A DNA stretch of 64,000 bases from NCBI GenBank assembly GCA_028288025.1, contig JAQBOM010000006.1:19268-83267 (forward strand), in the 5' to 3' direction. The stretch is from Mucilaginibacter sp. (GTDB taxonomy: Bacteria; Bacteroidota; Bacteroidia; Sphingobacteriales; Sphingobacteriaceae). A program made the position numbers and the translations under genes. The notes beneath the pieces were generated by a model. The model had not been told where the DNA came from. It worked only from the letters and a program-made list of their open reading frames with translations, and did no database searches. Position 1 is the first letter of the stretch. Every line of letters begins with the position of its first letter. Below, piece after piece: positions 28,125-36,926 of the stretch.

Positions 28125-29687
28125 ATGATTTTTGAGAACGAAAACCCAAACCAAAAGCCGAATACGAACGAACGGAAAAGCAGGATAACCAACCCTACCC
28201 CCTACAGCGGGCTGGGCAAGCTTCCGCCACAGGCAACCGACCTTGAAGAGGCTGTTTTGGGTGCTTTAATGCTCGAAAAGGATGCCTTATCCTCAGTAAT
28301 TGACATCTTAAAGCCAGAGGTTTTCTATAAAGATAATCATCAAAAAATATTTCATGCTATCCGGCAACTGTTTGAAAAATCATCACCGGTTGATATACTT
28401 ACCGTAACGGCGCAGCTGCGCCAGCAGGGTGAGCTTGAAATGATTGGCGGCGCATACTACATCACCGAATTGACCAACCGCGTCGCTTCGGCTGCCAATA
28501 TTGAATTTCACTCGCGGATCATTATACAAAAATTCATACAGCGCGAATTGATCAGGATCTCAACTGATGTAATACAAAGCGCTTACGAAGATACTACCGA
28601 CGTGCTCGACTTGCTGGACCGGGCCGAAAAAAATCTTTTTGAAATAGCACAAAACAACCTCCGCCGCGATTCGCGAAAGATGGATGACCTGATGCACGAA
28701 ACACTAAAGGAAATTGAAGCGCTTAAAGATAAAAAGGACGGCCTAACCGGTGTCGCATCCGGCTTTACAGACCTTGACCGTATGACCTCGGGCTGGCAGA
28801 AATCAGACCTGGTAATTATAGCTGCCCGCCCCGCAATGGGTAAAACGGCTTTTGTTTTAAGCTGTGCACGCAACGCGGCGGTTGATTTTAACAAACCGGT
28901 TGTGGTGTTTTCGCTCGAAATGTCGTCGGTTCAATTGGTTAACCGTTTAATATCCGGCGAAACACACATTGAACAGGAGAAAATACGTAAAGGTAACCTC
29001 GAAGAATGGGAATGGGCTCAGATACACTCAAAAATTGGCAGGCTTGAGCAAGCCCCGCTGATCATTGATGATACCCCTGCTCTTAATATTTTTGAATTCA
29101 GGGCCAAATGCCGTCGTTTGAAATCGCAGCACGATATACAGCTGATCATCATTGACTATTTGCAGCTGATGCAAGGCAAGGGCGGCGATGGCAAAGGCAG
29201 TGGTAACCGCGAGCAGGAAATAGGCAGCATATCGCGCGCCTTAAAATCGGTAGCAAAGGAATTAAATGTGCCTGTGATCGCGCTATCGCAATTGAGTCGC
29301 GCGGTTGAAAACCGGCCGGGGGGTTCGAAGCGCCCGATGCTTTCGGATTTGCGTGAATCCGGTTCAATTGAGCAGGACGCGGATATGGTTTTATTCCTGT
29401 ACAGGCCGGAATATTACGGCCTGGAGGTAGATGAGGATAACCTGCCAACCCAGGGTGTGGGCGAGATCATTATCGCCAAGCACCGTAACGGCGAAACAGG
29501 AAGGGTTAGATTGAAGTTTGTGGGCAAATATGTAAAATTCACCGACCTTGACCAGGGCATGGATGGTTCATTCTCCCCGGGCAATGCTTTTACCGGCCTC
29601 GCTCCTTCTCAGGATTTTGAAAAACCAAGCAACTTTATTATCCGTCCATCCCGAATGGATGATATGGATGATGAGCAGCCGTTTTAA
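28125..29687 (+). CDS. dnaB: Replicative DNA helicase
   Basis: Hexameric 5'-3' helicase of the replication fork, 520 residues. The N-terminal primase-interaction domain (LPPQATDLEEAVLGALMLE, residues about 33-130) leads into the RecA-like domain with Walker A ARPAMGKTAF, then VVFSLEMSSVQLVNRL, Walker B IIIDYLQLM, the VPVIALSQLSRAVE segment and the arginine-finger region. The 40-residue acidic C-terminal tail is typical of Bacteroidota. No intein is present. It starts 283 bp from the divergent rlmB. Confidence 0.97.
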   Translation: MIFENENPNQKPNTNERKSRITNPTPYSGLGKLPPQATDLEEAVLGALMLEKDALSSVIDILKPEVFYKDNHQKIFHAIRQLFEKSSPVDILTVTAQLRQQGELEMIGGAYYITELTNRVASAANIEFHSRIIIQKFIQRELIRISTDVIQSAYEDTTDVLDLLDRAEKNLFEIAQNNLRRDSRKMDDLMHETLKEIEALKDKKDGLTGVASGFTDLDRMTSGWQKSDLVIIAARPAMGKTAFVLSCARNAAVDFNKPVVVFSLEMSSVQLVNRLISGETHIEQEKIRKGNLEEWEWAQIHSKIGRLEQAPLIIDDTPALNIFEFRAKCRRLKSQHDIQLIIIDYLQLMQGKGGDGKGSGNREQEIGSISRALKSVAKELNVPVIALSQLSRAVENRPGGSKRPMLSDLRESGSIEQDADMVLFLYRPEYYGLEVDEDNLPTQGVGEIIIAKHRNGETGRVRLKFVGKYVKFTDLDQGMDGSFSPGNAFTGLAPSQDFEKPSNFIIRPSRMDDMDDEQPF

Positions 29688-29793
29688 ATCCATTGGCCCC
29701 TTAAAGGGCGCGTGGTTGACAAGTTTTTCTACTCCATTTCGGGGGCGTGGTACAAAAAGAGTTTTATTTTTTGCTAATTAAACTCGTTCAATT

Positions 29794-30369
29794 ATGACTG
29801 CTGAAGAATTTAAAAAACAATGGGATCCGGGTAAATTTAACAGGTGGGCAGATTTAGAGGTTACGGAAATAGAAAAAGCACCTTTAAGTGCTTTAACCAA
29901 AGACTTTTTGAAGGCCGGCTTCCCGGAAGATGCTGCTCCATTTCTTAACTTTGGATGGAAGAGTGAGAAAGGGAGATTTTACAATATTGCAGAATTGTAT
30001 CCTAAATACGCAGATATTAATTTAACTAAAAATTACTGGATAATAGGTTCTGACGGAGAGGGTAACCCAATATGCTTTGACGTTTCTCAAAATGACAGAG
30101 TTATACTTCTTAATCATGAACAAGGATTTGAAATAATTTGCGTCATGAATTCAAATATTAACGAATTGGCAGCTTGTTTACTTTTATATAAATATTTCAT
30201 CAGGAAAATTCAAAAGGAAAATGGCGAAGAAGCTTATTCAGATGCCAATTTCTCTATTGTCGACCTATCTGAATTAAAAGACAGTTTCAAACAAATCAAT
30301 AATAATATATTTAAGGAAAGCGGGTTTTGGCGAAGTGAAATAAATGCCTTAGAAAAAGAAATTGGATAA
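29794..30369 (+). CDS. SUKH/SMI1-KNR4-like protein
   Basis: Soluble protein of 191 residues without signal or membrane segments. The layout resembles SUKH-superfamily proteins: an N-terminal helical segment, LTKDFLKAGFPEDAAPFLNFG, and YWIIGSDGEGNPICFDV, matching the family's IGxDGxGN core, followed by a charged helical tail. SUKH proteins are often immunity factors against secreted toxins, but no toxin gene is adjacent. It lies 106 bp after dnaB and ends 8 bp from the convergent chrA gene. Its AT content is higher than that of its neighbours. Function inferred from family resemblance only. Confidence 0.65.
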   Translation: MTAEEFKKQWDPGKFNRWADLEVTEIEKAPLSALTKDFLKAGFPEDAAPFLNFGWKSEKGRFYNIAELYPKYADINLTKNYWIIGSDGEGNPICFDVSQNDRVILLNHEQGFEIICVMNSNINELAACLLLYKYFIRKIQKENGEEAYSDANFSIVDLSELKDSFKQINNNIFKESGFWRSEINALEKEIG

Positions 30370-30377
30370 ATCGTCAA

Positions 30378-31577
30378 TCAAAATATCAACCCCAAAACAA
30401 TCCCGACAATAATGATTACCGGGGTTTTTATTTTAGTGAAATATAAAAGCAAAAATGCGGCGGCCATTATCAAATAGGTCATCCAATCCAGCCCGAAGGG
30501 CCTTACCAGTAAAATTAACGCGGTAGCCATAAAGCCAACGGCTACCGCATTGATGCCACTTAATGAATTTTTTATCCTGGTGATTTTTTTTAGATCGTTC
30601 CAGAACGGGACTATAAAAAGAATAAGGATAAACCCTGGTGCATTTATTCCTATAACCGCAACTACGCTACCAACTACCTGCCCTATGATACCGCCCCCCT
30701 TATTCGCCATAGTAATACCTCCCAAAAACGAGGTAAAGGAAAACGTTGGGCCAGGCAACGCCTGTTGTAGCGCATATCCCGAAAGAAATTCAGAGTTGGT
30801 GAGATAATGCTTTACTTCCACAAATTCGGTGTACATCAGCGGTACCAGCACCTGTCCGCCGCCAAATATCAATATCCCGTTACGATAAAAGTTTTCAAAC
30901 AAACGTATAGGTAAACTGAAAGGAGATGTTTGATTTACAACTGCGCCCATCGCTGCAAACAGCAATAAAATGCCGATAAAATAGGTGACCTTTTTTTGAT
31001 TGACATTTGCAAACAGTTTTACCCGCAATTCATTTTCCTGGGGCTGCGTTTCCAATGCTGATGATATAATGCCGCCCATCAATATAAGCAACGGGAATGC
31101 ATACGCATTCCGAAGGATTAGCGTAGCAATGAGCGACCCGATAGCAAGCATGGTACTAACCCGGGTCCTTAAAAACTTGTTGGCGAAAGTGTAAGTTGCA
31201 TAGGCGACAATGCCAACCGCTATCGGCTGTACAAAACGCAATATCTCAGTAAACTTCGCCCTGTCGGCAAACATCTTATAACTGACCGCCGCTATACACA
31301 TAATAGTGGCCGACGGCAGCACCCAAATTAAAAAAGTGATAATTGCTAAACGCAACCCGCCAACTTTCCAACCGATACCAACCAATGTTTGTGTTGACGA
31401 GGGCCCGGGCAGCAATTGCGCTAATGCATTCAGCTCCATCAGTTCACTTTCAGTTACATACCGGCGCTTTTCAACAAACTCACGCATCATTATCGCTACA
31501 TGCGCCTGCGGCCCGCCAAATGCGGTGAAGGTGTAGATAAGCACATCACGTAAAAATAAAAGCTTCCGTTTCGTCAT
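30378..31577 (-). CDS. chrA: ChrA family chromate/anion transporter
   Basis: Inner-membrane protein of 399 residues built of two homologous CHR halves (a long-chain ChrA). The first half has FTAFGGPQAHVAIMM and LAQLLPGPSSTQTLVGIG; the second has FGGGQVLVPLMYTEFV and QALPGPTFSFTSFLGG, the duplicated family motifs. The family exports chromate or related anions. It lies 49 bp after the TPR gene on the same strand, with TTCATTAG repeats in the gap. Confidence 0.88.
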   Translation of the reverse strand: MTKRKLLFLRDVLIYTFTAFGGPQAHVAIMMREFVEKRRYVTESELMELNALAQLLPGPSSTQTLVGIGWKVGGLRLAIITFLIWVLPSATIMCIAAVSYKMFADRAKFTEILRFVQPIAVGIVAYATYTFANKFLRTRVSTMLAIGSLIATLILRNAYAFPLLILMGGIISSALETQPQENELRVKLFANVNQKKVTYFIGILLLFAAMGAVVNQTSPFSLPIRLFENFYRNGILIFGGGQVLVPLMYTEFVEVKHYLTNSEFLSGYALQQALPGPTFSFTSFLGGITMANKGGGIIGQVVGSVVAVIGINAPGFILILFIVPFWNDLKKITRIKNSLSGINAVAVGFMATALILLVRPFGLDWMTYLIMAAAFLLLYFTKIKTPVIIIVGIVLGLIF

Positions 31578-31630
31578 TGGTTCATTAGTTCACTGGTTCA
31601 TCAGTTCATTATAAATGAGATATGAACTAA
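31578..31630. repeat. TGGTTCA/TTAGTTCA repeats, 8-nt period
   Basis: Four tandem variants (GGTTCATT, AGTTCACT, GGTTCATC, AGTTCATT) are followed by the complement ATGAACTAAT at 31622-31631, which supplies the stop codon of the TPR gene. Same word family as 18666-18769. Confidence 0.65.
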
Positions 31631-31962
31631 TAGTCGTCATCATCTTCGCCGGTGGCCAGGCGGTAAACTGCCTGTAATTCGGAAAAAGCATGATTGTCCC
31701 GCTGTTCACGGGTCACTTTCATGCCGGTTTCATACGTATTTATCGCATCCTGCTTGCGGTTTAATGCTTCGTATAGCTTCCCTAAATGGTAATATGTGCC
31801 GCTATAATCCGGATGTTTTTCAACCAGTTCCTCGTAAAATGCCAAAGCTTTGTCCGTTTGTTCAAGGCGCAAATATTCGGTGGCGAGGGCATATTTTAAA
31901 AAGGGGTCATCCGGCTCGTTTTTAAAATATTCCAATAGCTTTTCTAATCTGTTTACCGCCAT
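31627..31962 (-). CDS. Small TPR-repeat protein
   Basis: Protein of 111 residues, probably cytosolic, made of about three tetratricopeptide repeats: PFLKYALATEYLRLEQTDKA, a repeat containing YYHLGKLYEALNRKQDA (residues about 50-80), and a C-terminal helix ending in acidic DDDDY. TPRs mediate protein contacts. Its partner is unknown. The last residues and stop fall in a repeat arm. It is divergent from etfB, whose promoter overlaps its start region. Confidence 0.8.
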   Translation of the reverse strand: MAVNRLEKLLEYFKNEPDDPFLKYALATEYLRLEQTDKALAFYEELVEKHPDYSGTYYHLGKLYEALNRKQDAINTYETGMKVTREQRDNHAFSELQAVYRLATGEDDDDY

Positions 31963-31984
31963 TTTAAACTCTCTCTTTTTTAAC

Positions 31985-31992
31985 TAAATTTG
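31985..31992 (+). promoter_or_regulatory. Candidate etfB promoter, box TAAATTTG
   Basis: TAAATTTG is a full TAnnTTTG match, 15 nt before the chosen etfB ATG. A TTTA sits about 18 bp upstream in place of the -33 TTTG. It fits a short leader. Confidence 0.45.
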
Positions 31993-32007
31993 CAAAAACC
32001 TATTTGT

Positions 32008-32742
32008 ATGAAAGCACTGGTATGTATAAGCAATGTTCCTGATACCACGACAAAAATAACTTTTACTGATAATAACACCCAATTTAATACCAATGGGGTT
32101 CAATTTATATTAAACCCGTATGATGAGATAGCCCTGGCGCGTGCAATTGAGCTAACAGAGGGCAATGGCTCGGTCACCGTTATAAATGTTGGCGAAGCAA
32201 ACACAGAGCCCACTATCCGCAAGGCATTGGCTATCGGGGCGACTGACGCGGTGCGGATCAACGCAAAACCCCACGACGCCTGGTTTGTAGCCTATCAAAT
32301 AGCCCAATACATAAAAGCAAATCCGTTCGACCTTATACTAACCGGCCGCGAATCTATCGATTACAATGGATCGAAAGTAGCCGGAATGCTTGGTGAGTTG
32401 CTGGATATCCCTTCTGTTTCCATCATAAAGAAATTAGAAGTGAACGGCAATGAGGCGACAGTTGAGCGCGAAATTGAAGGCGGCAAAGAAATACTTACAA
32501 TACCCCTCCCATTTGTAGCAGGTACGGCCGAAGGCGTTGCTGAACCTAAAATACCCAACATGCGGGGCATTATGTCGGCCCGAATCAAACCATTGAGCGT
32601 TATTGAACCGGTTGAGGTAAAAACTTTTTCGGAAATAATAGGTTATGAAACACCTGCCCCACGCGGCCAGGTTAAATTGGTACCGGCGAGCGACCCGGCG
32701 AAACTGGTTGAACTGCTGCACGCAGAGGCCAGGGTAATATAA
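32008..32742 (+). CDS. etfB: Electron transfer flavoprotein subunit beta
   Basis: Small subunit of ETF, 244 residues from the ATG at 32008 (MKALVCISNVPDTTTKI); an ATG at 31990 would only add six residues and lies inside the promoter candidate. It shows the Rossmann-like AMP-binding fold with LILTGRESIDYNGSKV and the recognition loop near residue 190. With EtfA it carries electrons from acyl-CoA dehydrogenases to the quinone pool. etfA follows 40 bp later. Confidence 0.94.
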   Translation: MKALVCISNVPDTTTKITFTDNNTQFNTNGVQFILNPYDEIALARAIELTEGNGSVTVINVGEANTEPTIRKALAIGATDAVRINAKPHDAWFVAYQIAQYIKANPFDLILTGRESIDYNGSKVAGMLGELLDIPSVSIIKKLEVNGNEATVEREIEGGKEILTIPLPFVAGTAEGVAEPKIPNMRGIMSARIKPLSVIEPVEVKTFSEIIGYETPAPRGQVKLVPASDPAKLVELLHAEARVI

Positions 32743-32782
32743 ATAAAAACATAAACCAGGTGCATAACCTTAGTATTTTAAT

Positions 32783-33760
32783 ATGCCAGTTTTAATCTAT
32801 ACGGAAAATTCAGAGGGTAAATTCAAAAAATCAACTTTTGAAGCCGTTTCTTATGCGCGTGCTATAGCCGATCAGAATAACACCAGCCTTACAGCTATTT
32901 CGATAGGCAATGTAAGCGCAGGTGAACTGCAAAATATTGGAAAATATGGCGCCGAAAAAGTGCTGAACGTTTCGGGCGGAAAACTGAAAGATTTTGTCAA
33001 CCAGGCTTACGCTTCGGTAATCGCAGAAGCTGCGAAAAAAATCGGCGCTGACATTATTGTATTATCAAATTCATTTTCGGGCCGGGGTTTGGCGCCACGG
33101 ATCGGCGTTAAGCTGGAAGCCGGTGTTATTGACGGCGCAGTAGCATTGCCCGAACAAAAAGATGGAAAATTTACGGTTAAAAAGACGGCATTTTCTGGCA
33201 AAGCATTTGCTACTGTTGAATTAACATCGGCAAATAAGGTTATTGCGTTAACGCCAAATGCATACAAAATTGTCGAAAAAGGTTCGGCGGCTGCGATTGA
33301 GGATTTTAGTCCGGAAGTTAACGCGTCGGATTTTAAAGCGATGATAAAAGAAATTGTCCGGTCAACCGATAAAGTTTCCTTGCCTGATGCAGAAATTGTT
33401 GTTTCGGGCGGCCGCGGTTTAAAAGGGCCCGAGAACTGGGGAATGCTGGAAGAATTAGCCGATGTGTTAGGTGCTGCGCTGGCTTGCTCAAAACCGGTAT
33501 CCGACGCTGATTGGCGCCCGCACAGCGAGCACGTTGGTCAAACCGGTATTGCTGTCAGTCCAAATTTGTATATTGCAGTAGGAATTTCAGGAGCCATACA
33601 GCACCTGGCCGGGGTTAGTTCTTCGAAAGTTATTGTCGTTATAAACAAAGATGCTGAAGCGCCGTTTTTTAAGGTGGCGGATTACGGCATCGTTGGTGAT
33701 GCTTTTGAAGTGGTACCCCAATTAATTAAGGCGATTAAAGAATATAAAGCTTTAGCATAA
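32783..33760 (+). CDS. etfA: Electron transfer flavoprotein subunit alpha
   Basis: FAD-binding subunit of ETF, 325 residues. The C-terminal FAD domain is clear: VSGGRGLKGPENW, ALACSKPVSDADW, HSEHVGQTG and YIAVGISGAIQHLAG. It forms a heterodimer with EtfB and is co-transcribed with it and with the nuclease gene 10 bp downstream, suggesting constitutive co-expression in fatty acid or amino acid oxidation. Confidence 0.95.
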   Translation: MPVLIYTENSEGKFKKSTFEAVSYARAIADQNNTSLTAISIGNVSAGELQNIGKYGAEKVLNVSGGKLKDFVNQAYASVIAEAAKKIGADIIVLSNSFSGRGLAPRIGVKLEAGVIDGAVALPEQKDGKFTVKKTAFSGKAFATVELTSANKVIALTPNAYKIVEKGSAAAIEDFSPEVNASDFKAMIKEIVRSTDKVSLPDAEIVVSGGRGLKGPENWGMLEELADVLGAALACSKPVSDADWRPHSEHVGQTGIAVSPNLYIAVGISGAIQHLAGVSSSKVIVVINKDAEAPFFKVADYGIVGDAFEVVPQLIKAIKEYKALA

Positions 33761-33785
33761 AGGATAGGATGTGATGGGTAATGAC

Positions 33786-34385
33786 ATGAAAAAAATAAAA
33801 CTGGATATCGTTGGCTTATCTTACAGCCAAACACAATCTGGTGCATATGCTTTGGTTTTAGGTGAAGTTAGCGGCCGGCGGAGGCTGCCGATCATTATTG
33901 GTAGTTTTGAAGCGCAGGCTATAGCTATTGAAATAGAAAAAATGACACCCAGCAGGCCGCTTACACACGACCTCTTCAAAAGTTTCGGCCAGGCTTTTAA
34001 TATCACTGTACAGGAAATCATTATTTACAACCTGGTAGATGGCATTTTTTATTCGAAACTAATCTGTTCCGATGGTAAAAAGGTAATTGAAATTGACGCC
34101 CGTACATCGGATGGGATCGCAGTTGCCGTTCGGTTTGATTGCCCGATATATACCTATGAGTTTATCCTGTCAACGGCCGGTATAGTAATTGAGGGCAATG
34201 ATTTTGTTTACCTCGAGAACATCAACGAAACCCAGGAAGAAAAGACGACACCTGCCGCAACCGGCGGCTTTGCTGCTTTAAGTACTGATGAGTTGAAAAC
34301 CAAGCTTCAGGAAGCCCTTTCTGAAGAATCATACGAAAAAGCCGCAAAAATACGCGACGAGCTTAACCGCAGAAAAGCCTCTTGA
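33786..34385 (+). CDS. Bifunctional nuclease family protein with UVR motif
   Basis: Protein of 199 residues from the ATG at 33786. The first about 140 residues are a BFN/DUF151 domain (LPIIIGSFEAQAIAIEIE, residues about 35-52; RPLTHDLFKS; DARTSDGIAVAVRF). A UvrB/UvrC-type helical hairpin closes the protein (LQEALSEESYEKAAKIRDEL, near residues 170-190). In bacteria these proteins are linked to nucleic acid binding; the enzyme activity in Bacteroidota is not established. It follows etfA by 25 bp. Confidence 0.85.
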   Translation: MKKIKLDIVGLSYSQTQSGAYALVLGEVSGRRRLPIIIGSFEAQAIAIEIEKMTPSRPLTHDLFKSFGQAFNITVQEIIIYNLVDGIFYSKLICSDGKKVIEIDARTSDGIAVAVRFDCPIYTYEFILSTAGIVIEGNDFVYLENINETQEEKTTPAATGGFAALSTDELKTKLQEALSEESYEKAAKIRDELNRRKAS

Positions 34386-34387
34386 GG

Positions 34388-34527
34388 AATTTCGGATTTC
34401 GGAATTGCGATTTCGGATTTATGATGATAGACGGCAGGATAAAGTTGCAAGCGCTAAAAAATAATTCGTCATCAGTTTTTGTTCGCTCAACTAAATCCAA
34501 AATTGGGAATCCGAAATCCGAAATCTT
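34388..34527. repeat. Inverted TTTCGGA heptad repeats
   Basis: Left arm 34388-34420 is TTTCGGA TTTCGGA ATTGCGA TTTCGGA, an exact 7-nt period. The right arm 34491-34527 holds the complement (TCCGAAA twice, 7-8 nt apart). About 70 bp without a gene lie between. It follows the nuclease gene and precedes nupC on the same strand. Confidence 0.75.
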
Positions 34528-34567
34528 TTAATATCTTAACCTCGATTTAAACTGACGCACACCAGAT

Positions 34568-35848
34568 ATGGAAAGATATACCGGGTTAATAGGTATTGTT
34601 TTAATTTTCGGAATAGCTTTTGCCATGTCAAACAACAGGAAAGCAATCAATTACCGGGTTGTGTTATCAGGTTTAGGCATCCAGTTGCTGTTAGCCCTTT
34701 TTATTCTAAAAACTTCAATTGGTAAAGACATTTTCGGGTTTTTAGCAACTGTTGTAAAAAAAATATTGTCATTTTCAGACCAGGGTGCCGAGTTTGTTTT
34801 TGGTGTGATAGCCAATAAAGATTCGCAGCTTACAAAAGTATTGGGTTCGCAATACAGCTTCATCTTTTTTTTCCGGGTGATCCCCACCATCATCTTTGTG
34901 GCTGTCATTATCAGCATCCTCTATCATATAGGCATCATGCAGCGGGTGGTTAAAGCTTTCGCCTGGGTGGTTTACAAAATAATGGGCGTAAGCGGCGCCG
35001 AAGCAGTTTCAAATGTCGGCAGCACTTTCGTGGGACAGGTAGAGGCGCAAATAATGATCAAACCTTATTTGAAAGCCATGACGATGTCGGAGCTGCTGGC
35101 TTCCATGTCCGGCAGTATGGCATGCATAGCCGGCGGCGTAATGGCAACCTATATCGCTTTGGGTGTGCCGGCTGAGTTCCTGCTGGCAGCCAGTATAATG
35201 GCAGCTCCCGGAGCGTTGGTGATCTCAAAAATTGTATGGCCCGAAACTGAGGTGTCCGAAACCAAAGGCAAAGTAACGCTCGAGGTAAAAAAAGCCGACG
35301 CCAACCTTGTCGGCGCTATTTCGCATGGCGCGAGCGACGGCTTAAAAATAGGTTTAAATGTGATAGCCATGCTTATAGGCTTTATAGCTCTTATTGGTTT
35401 GGTTGATTATGTGCTGGGAAAAACAGGTTTCTTTTTAGCCAACAACCTGCACCTGACGTTAGATTTCATAAATATTGATTTGCAAACGCTTAGCTTAAAG
35501 CAAATACTCGGGTCGTTGTTTGCCGTATTTGCCTGGGCCATGGGCGTCCCGCATAAGGACATTAAAACAGCAGGCTCATTAATGGGAACCAAAATGGTGC
35601 TGAACGAATTTGTCGCTTATCTCGACCTGATAAAGATCAAAGGCACGATCGCACCAAAAACATTGGTCATTACAACTTTCGCGCTTTGCGGCTTTGCGAA
35701 TTTCAGCTCAATTGCCATACAGGTTGGCGGTATTGGCGAGCTGGCACCCGAAAGGCGCACGGACCTGACCAAACTGGGTGTAAGAGCGTTAATTTGCGGA
35801 ACACTTGCCTCCTACCTTTCGGCAACTATCGCAGGTATATTGATGTAA
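34568..35848 (+). CDS. nupC: Concentrative nucleoside transporter
   Basis: CNT-family nucleoside:cation symporter of 426 residues in the inner membrane. The nucleoside-recognition gate domain and core are visible: GAEAVSNVGSTFVGQVEAQI, TMSELLASMSGSMACIAGG, and ALCGFANFSSIAIQVGGIG near residue 375, matching the conserved GFANFxSIxIxxG motif. It probably salvages nucleosides. The DUF3667 gene follows after 3 bp and is likely co-transcribed. Confidence 0.93.
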   Translation: MERYTGLIGIVLIFGIAFAMSNNRKAINYRVVLSGLGIQLLLALFILKTSIGKDIFGFLATVVKKILSFSDQGAEFVFGVIANKDSQLTKVLGSQYSFIFFFRVIPTIIFVAVIISILYHIGIMQRVVKAFAWVVYKIMGVSGAEAVSNVGSTFVGQVEAQIMIKPYLKAMTMSELLASMSGSMACIAGGVMATYIALGVPAEFLLAASIMAAPGALVISKIVWPETEVSETKGKVTLEVKKADANLVGAISHGASDGLKIGLNVIAMLIGFIALIGLVDYVLGKTGFFLANNLHLTLDFINIDLQTLSLKQILGSLFAVFAWAMGVPHKDIKTAGSLMGTKMVLNEFVAYLDLIKIKGTIAPKTLVITTFALCGFANFSSIAIQVGGIGELAPERRTDLTKLGVRALICGTLASYLSATIAGILM

Positions 35849-35851
35849 TCT

Positions 35852-36922
35852 ATGAAGAAACATTACCGGCACGAAAACGACTGCCTCAATTGCGGTACAA
35901 CTTTAGAAGGCAAATTTTGCCACAACTGCGGCCAGGAGAACCTGCAGATAAAGGAAAGCTTTGGCCACATGATGAACCATGCCATAAGCGACTACTTCCA
36001 TTTCGATCATCAGTTTTTCCACACCTTGAAGCCCCTTTTATTCAAACCGGGCAAACTCACCAACGAATACATGGCCGGCCGCCGCGCGCAATACCTGCAC
36101 CCGGTAAAAATGTATATTTTTATCAGCATCGTTTATTTCCTGCTATTATTTCAAAGCGGCCAGGAAAAAGTTGCAGCCCCAAAAGTCACTGGTAAACCCG
36201 TGAATGTTGAAAAGGCTATCGACTCGGCCTATAAGGCAATAGAAAAAAATCCGAATTTAAGCGCCAGTCAAAAAAAGAAATTAGAAAAACAGATCGGCCG
36301 TTCCAAAAAAATCAGCAAACTCGGGTTCGTTACCGTCACGGATTCGGATGAGGTTGATAAAAGAGGAAAGAATGGGTGGTTTCATCCCTCAACCGACGAT
36401 ACTGCCTACCATGAGTATATCAGCAGTCAAGAGAAATTACCGGCAGCAGAACGGGATAACTTCTTTCAAAGACAGTGGAACAAAAAAGCCTTGATTTACC
36501 GTGAAAAATATGGTGAGAGCGCCAAAGAAGTATTGATAGAGGAGTTTAAGCATAATACACCCAAAATGATGTTTTTGCTGCTACCATTATTCGCTTTGAT
36601 ACTCAAAATCACGTTTTGGAAGAATAAAAAATATTATGTGGAGCATATGATCTATTCCTTCCATTTTCATTGCTTCCTGTTCCTGTTTCTGATCGTGACC
36701 ATGCTGCTTCAGCTGATTATACCCGCAAGCTGGGGAATCATCGACTGGTTGATGTTCGCTGCTACAATTTACATTATGTGGTATATCTACCGTTCATTAA
36801 GGGTAGTGTATCACCGCAGCCGGTTCAGGACCATAAGTAAAATGATAGGCATGAGCTTTATGTACCTTTTTGCATTTACTTTCTGCGTCTGCCTTATCGT
36901 AGTTATTACAGCGTTCTTTTAG
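35852..36922 (+). CDS. DUF3667 protein with zinc ribbon
   Basis: Protein of 356 residues. The N-terminus is a four-Cys zinc ribbon (CLNCGTTLEGKFCHNCGQ, residues 11-28). A segment GHMMNHAISDYFHFDHQFF follows, then a first membrane helix after the KPGKLTNEYMAGRRAQYLHPVKMY-type segment (quoted piece AGRRAQYLHPVKMYIF), a charged middle region (about 110-220) and three or four C-terminal helices. This layout is the DUF3667 family, common in Bacteroidota and of unknown role. It abuts nupC and ends 4 bp from the convergent GH53 gene. Confidence 0.85.
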   Translation: MKKHYRHENDCLNCGTTLEGKFCHNCGQENLQIKESFGHMMNHAISDYFHFDHQFFHTLKPLLFKPGKLTNEYMAGRRAQYLHPVKMYIFISIVYFLLLFQSGQEKVAAPKVTGKPVNVEKAIDSAYKAIEKNPNLSASQKKKLEKQIGRSKKISKLGFVTVTDSDEVDKRGKNGWFHPSTDDTAYHEYISSQEKLPAAERDNFFQRQWNKKALIYREKYGESAKEVLIEEFKHNTPKMMFLLLPLFALILKITFWKNKKYYVEHMIYSFHFHCFLFLFLIVTMLLQLIIPASWGIIDWLMFAATIYIMWYIYRSLRVVYHRSRFRTISKMIGMSFMYLFAFTFCVCLIVVITAFF

Positions 36923-36926
36923 GATG

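Noticed and set aside
29548..29781. Plus-strand frame across the end of dnaB
   Set aside because: It overlaps dnaB in another frame, and the part beyond dnaB has no protein character.
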